Shown piece by piece: positions 59,101-64,000 of a stretch of DNA of 64,000 bases. Position 1 is the first letter of the stretch. Each line of letters opens with the position of its first letter. The translations under genes were made by a program, and so were the position numbers. The stretch comes from Cryptomeria japonica (Eukaryota; Streptophyta; Pinopsida; Cupressales; Cupressaceae). A model generated the notes under the pieces. The model had not been told where the DNA came from. It saw only the letters and a list, made by a program, of their open reading frames with translations, and did not search any database. Where the stretch lies: positions 371,127,809-371,191,808 of the forward strand of contig NC_081415.1 of NCBI RefSeq assembly GCF_030272615.1, in the 5' to 3' direction.

Positions 59101-59826
59101 CACTATGGTGTGCCTAGCACCATCGAGCCTTGAGTGAGATATTGGATATTTATGATCATATTATTGTTCTGATATCAGGGATAGAGATGCTGATCGTGCA
59201 TGTTATCTTTGACCGAGCATTAGACATGCTCACATGTGGCCTTTTGGGTTGTGCATTCCAGTTATGTGGATGGTTATTATTTGTATCATGGAGTAAATTG
59301 TGTTAACTTGTCACTATGTTATGGGACATAGTCTTTGGAAAGGTTTTCTTATGCCTGGCAAGTGTAAACAATTGAGTTATTTACATTGCTCTTTTTCATG
59401 AAAGTTAACTTGGTTGTAGAAATTAAAATTTTGAAGCTAGTTATATGCGATAAATTTTTATAATAAAGATGGATTGGTAAAAGAAATTGATCTTAATGGC
59501 ATGTTTTCTGGTCATATTTGGTAGATGATTATGGTAATTGTGGTTTACCTCTTTGTAATGCATTAATTTGGTGTAATGAAAGGAAGAAAGTGTTTGTATC
59601 TCTGCTATGATTATTGATCATTCTTGGAATATTTTAAAAAGTGTATGGTTTTAGATGTATCTTGCCAATGGGTAATGGCATTCGTAAAGGATTTAGCAAT
59701 AATATTTCACTTATTTATGGAAAGATTCCTATGTGCAATTTGATCTTTGTTAAATGAGTTTCAGTGCTGATGCGTGCGACATGTTCTCTATCTAGCCTTA
59801 CGACTTCCAGGAGTAAGTCAGAACCT
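56158..59826 (+). other. Internal region of LARD-like element, no coding sequence recognised
   Basis: 3.7 kb without an open frame above about 65 codons and without any gag or pol motif on either strand. A GC-richer, CATG/GTGACG-rich stretch at about 58240-58640 stands out. The final 40 bases before the PPT match the same place in the gag-only element. Confidence 0.7.
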
Positions 59827-59837
59827 AGGGGGAAGAA
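59827..59837 (+). other. Polypurine tract of LARD-like element
   Basis: AGGGGGAAGAA directly before TGTAGTACCC, the start of the right LTR. Confidence 0.92.
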
Positions 59838-62800
59838 TGTAGTACCCTGCCCTAATCAATTTCTAATCTCGGTTTGACCTTGGCTAGTTTACCATGTTAT
59901 AATTTTATAGTCAGATGTTTTGGATTTTAGTGCATAGTTGTTAATGTGGTTTTTGCACCAATTTGTATGCAAGTTATTAATTCTCCTATTTCGTGTTATT
60001 ATCTCGAGCTAACGCTTTCATTAAGTTTATATATGTATGCATGTATGACTCTTGGTTGTAGGAGATTTCAGGTACAGTACCGCATGGGTGCAAGCTTCGT
60101 CTCCGCTTGAATTTGTAGGTTTGAGTGTACCTCTTTGGTCATTAGAATTTGGACTAGGTGGTCGTAAGACCCTCGTTTGACCATAGTCATGCTCAAGTGA
60201 GCATCGTCAGTCGTCATCCGAATCCCCTTTGGTTGGGTATGTGGGTCGTCTGTCTGTGTGGCTTTCTTGGGTTGTGTGTTTTGTGCGCATGGTTAAAATT
60301 GAGTAATTAGTCCTTGGTATTAATGTGATTATATATGTGTTTGTGCATTAAAGATTAATGGACTAAATTAAACAGGGTTTCTTTATGCGATTATCGTTAA
60401 TTTGAATTGCTCGATTTAAATTGGGAGCAAGTTCAATTAAATAGTTAATTTTAATGTTAAACTTAATATGTTAATGCTGTTGGAAAAGAAAGATTTAAAT
60501 TTAATTGAAATAGAGTTAATTTAATCTTGTTGGCTTTCTGAAATAGAAAGGTTAATTTCAGTTATTTAAGAAAATCAATTTCAAATTGAAAAGCAAGTTA
60601 ATATATTGATATAGTTGGAAAATAATGATTTTTGAGGAATTATTTTAAATAAAATATTTTAATTCCAGAAAAATAATAATAATAATAATAAAATTTTTGG
60701 TCAAACCTTTTCCATTTAACCTAGGCTTTTGGAAAAATATGGGAGATGGATATTTTTGGAAAAATATTTTTGGATGGAAAATTTGGGGGTTTTGGAAAGA
60801 AGAGGGAATTTCTTGAGCTGGAGAATGGGGCTCTTCTTCAATCTTGTCAGGATTGCTGAGCTAGGTAGGCCTCTGGTTAATTTCATTGATTTCTTTGTTT
60901 TAAAGAAATTGTTTTGGTTTTTTAAGAAATTTGTGTGTGAAGATCAAAAAATCTCATCTATTTGGGGAAAATGAAACAAATGCAAGTTTATTTCCAATCC
61001 AAACCTTTCTTGTTTGTTTCCATTCCAAGTTTAGTTTTTGGTTGCTTGGGTCGTTTTAAAATCAAAAAAATAAAATTGGATTGGCTGTTTTCAATGAAAA
61101 TTTGTTTAAATTCCAAATTAATGCTTTCAAATTCAAGCTTTAATCAGATAAATCTGCGTGGGTTTGGACAATATACATTAATTTGTTAATATTGGTTTTT
61201 AATTATTAATTTGTTATATTTTATTAATCGCGGATTAATAAAGATATATATTAATTAATCGTTAATTTTGGTATTTTTCTTCATGTGCGCAAGGAAATAA
61301 TCTGTTAATTTGGGAATGGATTATCTATATTTGGTTCCTTTAAATATATATTTCCTTGATCTGTATAGTGTAACTTGGTTCTGGAAAAGACGAATTTGGA
61401 GGAATTATTTTTGAACCAGTATGACAATGATGTTTTAATTGAAGATTAAATATCATATTTAGTTGGTTAATGGTTGTTTAATTATATTCATGTAAAATTG
61501 GTTTAAGAACTCATAATGATGCATTTATGTATGTTTGATGCAATTGAACCTCAGAGAATTAGAAAACCAAGAATGATTTGTACCTAGATGAGGTAGATAA
61601 CTGCAATCTAACCTAGATCATTTAGAAAACTTGATCGACATTTAATGCTTAAATCTATATGGGAAAAGATTGTATTTACCAATTATTGCCTATGCGAATT
61701 TAATTTCTGTATTCGCTTTTGCTTAAGTAATGGCAAGCCTTGCTTTGTTTGATTGGACCCTATCGTATGGATTGATTTGGGGTACCTGTTTCAATCCTCG
61801 GTCTCGAGTTTGACTGTTGCTTTGTGGTGGTGTCGTAATTCGTCATTTCCTTTATGCAAGTGTCGAATGATGATTTGTGATTGACCATAGTTGGTCAGGT
61901 CTCTAGCTAGAGTACCGTCTGTCAGTGTACCTCATATGAGTCGTGTTTTGACCAAATGGTTGTTCCCTCCATTTTGAACTCCATTCGCTTGACCATGTGT
62001 ATTCCTTAGTTTATGAGGTCGCTTGAATATAGTCTAGTGTCATATGGGAAAGTGGCTTTCGATTGGCGATCGCCCCCAAAGTGGCTGTTGGGTAACCTAT
62101 CGAAAGTGAGTCTAATAAGTGATAACCTAACAGTAGATTAGAATGTTAATCTCTAAGTAAGATAATTGTGCCTCACACATGGGACGAGTTGTAACACAAA
62201 CTCGACATGCTGTGAGAAGGCCTGAAATGGCAAACCGTCATCCTTGTCTTCACGAAAAGATGTGTGGTTCCACGTGAGGCTTGGATGGGCCGGAGGTTCG
62301 GATTAAGTTGCCAGGGTAACCCAGTGTATGGGGCCGGAACCTATGAAGACCTGCCATGGTAACCATACTAGGTTGTGTGATGACACTTGTCCCTACGTTC
62401 GCTAGTGTGTGGTTGTATTGTCTTGACAGAAGCATTTTTGTGGAGTCGTCCTGTTGCTTGTGCCCTTGTGAGAACTTGATTTCATGTTAGACCTTGGGTT
62501 GCGATGGCTTAGTTTTGTGGATGCTCCAATGGACCCTTTGTATTTGCTTCGATTATGTTTTAGATCGATCCTTTCCTTTTCAGGGATTGTTTTTGTATTT
62601 ATTGACCAATGTGGTCGTTTGTGTATTGGGTATGTTTTGCCTTGATGGCAGGATTGTAAATAATGAGAACCTCATGTATTTTTAACTTTATTAATTATCA
62701 GAGGGGTCTTGCAGTTGAACAGACCCGAAGATGTAGCCCTTTAGGGGTGAACTCTGAGATTATCTTGGTGTTATGTGATGCTTTTGCTCTTATGATTCCC

Positions 62801-63385
62801 TTTTCGGTTTTAGCATGTATGAATGGCATTTTGATAGAATGTATAAGTGGGTTAGAAGAAATTAATCTTAAATGCATGTATGCAGTTCTCTCTTGAATGC
62901 AGTAAATTGTATCATGAAAGAATGTAGCTTAGAGTAATGGAATATATTCAATTGTTGTTAAGGAAATTTTGTATGCGTGGAAAGATCTCATAAGTTTATG
63001 ATGAAATTCTTGTGTGTTAGAATATTAGATGCATGGCTTATATTTTAATGAAAGCTTGAATGTAAGGTATGATCGAATCATAATGGATAAACATTAGCAT
63101 GTGATTTATATTTTTATCTTCTGAAAGAAATTATCCTTGTTTAAGAATTATCTCGTTTTTAAGATAATTAGCTTATTGGATTAATAGTGTGAGTTAAGTT
63201 AAATGTGTAATTAAGTAATCACGTTGGGAAACTCTTTAGGTGTTAGATGATGTCTTCCGCTATGTAATATGAATTTTGATATCTCGTTGTATCCTAATGT
63301 TGTGTAACTTTAAAAAAAAAAATTATTGCACTCTATTCTTGTGTTATGGCTTAATCCCTTCGGGGTTTCCTAGCGGGGCATTACA
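59838..63385 (+). repeat. Right LTR of LARD-like element
   Basis: 3548 bases, colinear with 52082-56142 apart from a missing segment near 61170-61180. Confidence 0.93.
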
Positions 63386-64000
63386 GATTGTATATACAAT
63401 GTGGGTGAATACATTGTTCTATTTACATGTTTAGGGTTTGCCACAAGTATGTGCAATGGGTTATACTGTGTATACCAGAAAACCTTCATGGGTCTACAAA
63501 TATATTGTGTATATAATTTATATAGTGCAGTACATAGTACATAATGCATATACATCTATTTAAAACTTTTGACCTCTATGCATTTGCAAACAAAATCTAT
63601 GAAAAAAAGTATAACATTGTATAGCATGCAAATATAGATAACATTCTGCAACATAGTCTCCACAATATAGTTGAATAGATTTTGTACCATACGAAATTAT
63701 GTACGATAAAAAATTTGAAGACATTACAAAACACCAGAAAAAATTAGTCAACAAAGTACAAAGTACTTACTATATGTGATTTTTTGTCTCTCAACCAACT
63801 CACGCACAACTCTGATGTCATTTTAGGCCCAAGACACCCCTATAAAAACTTGATTCTTCGAACCACTTCAAAGTACTTATAATTTGTGAGACAAAAGAGA
63901 CAGAAACTCACAAAAAACACATTAAGTAGCAAAGGTCAATGGTTCATGTCAAGTTCACCAGAATGCAAAAAAAAAAAAATCAAAGAGTAGAAATTTAAAT
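63386..64000. other. Right flank, no gene seen
   Basis: AT-rich. The palindrome TTGTATATACAA is at 63389-63400, next to the LTR end. No coding or RNA feature recognised. Confidence 0.5.

Larger units (their letters stand above)
52082..63385 (+). mobile_element. Non-coding LTR retrotransposon (LARD-like), structurally complete
   Basis: 11.3 kb with both LTRs, a perfect PBS and a PPT, but no recognisable gag or pol in the 3.7-kb internal region. LTR ends TGTAGTACCC and GGCATTACA. The flanking 5 bases are TATTG (52077-52081) and GATTG (63386-63390), four of five matching, a probable TSD. The LTRs are very similar by eye, with few substitutions compared with the other elements here, suggesting the most recent insertion in the window. 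PPT-proximal and LTR blocks resemble the gag-only element, suggesting one family mobilised in trans. Confidence 0.9.

Noticed and set aside
63386-63400. Palindrome TTGTATATACAA as an element end
   Set aside because: It lies just outside the LTR terminus; no matching inverted end or TSD was found.

Overview
The window looks like nuclear DNA of a land plant with a large, repeat-rich genome; a gymnosperm is possible, but I cannot prove it from sequence alone. I see no intact host gene, tRNA or rRNA. Nearly everything recognisable is retrotransposon: plant-type Ty3/gypsy and Ty1/copia elements, one plant L1-type LINE, and non-autonomous LTR elements with LTRs above 3 kb. Almost all coding sequence is broken by in-frame stops or frameshifts, so proteins are annotated as pseudogenes.

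Layout. (1) 1-~23974: a degenerate gypsy element on the minus strand (gag, protease, G-patch-like segment, RT, RNase H, second RNase H, integrase; Tat-type architecture). Downstream of its integrase, on the opposite strand (859-2808), is a decayed ORF with a plant mobile domain (PMD). A degenerate TAGCGCAT motif is clustered upstream of both the gag and the PMD reading frames. (2) 8495-16185: a complete but decayed copia element (Copia A) nested in the gypsy pol region, with 1.5-kb LTRs, PBS and PPT. (3) 23975-30864: a plus-strand element with long LTRs (the left one truncated) that carries only a gag gene. (4) 31440-34490: a copia relic on plus (Copia D). (5) 35590-36841 and 36842-43011: copia relics on minus (C and B); B has a solo-LTR-like insert at 39137-41132. 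(6) 43022-51018: a nearly complete 8-kb LINE on minus, inserted in copia-derived sequence and flanked by a 10-bp target-site duplication. It has ORF1, ORF2 (endonuclease, RT, RNase H) and an additional 639-codon third ORF that overlaps the end of ORF2. (7) 52082-63385: an 11.3-kb LTR element with complete LTRs, perfect PBS and PPT but no recognisable coding capacity (LARD-like), apparently related to the gag-only element.

The two most interesting items are the accessory ORFs: the antisense PMD ORF of the gypsy element and ORF3 of the LINE. In both, the reading frame is preserved over about 1.9 kb, and every internal stop I located can be explained by one C-to-T change on the coding strand (CAG to TAG, CAA to TAA, CGA to TGA). 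This suggests coding ORFs that decayed mainly by methylcytosine deamination. Coordinates of degenerate domains are approximate; LTR ends, PBS, PPT, TSD and the listed stop codons were read base by base.
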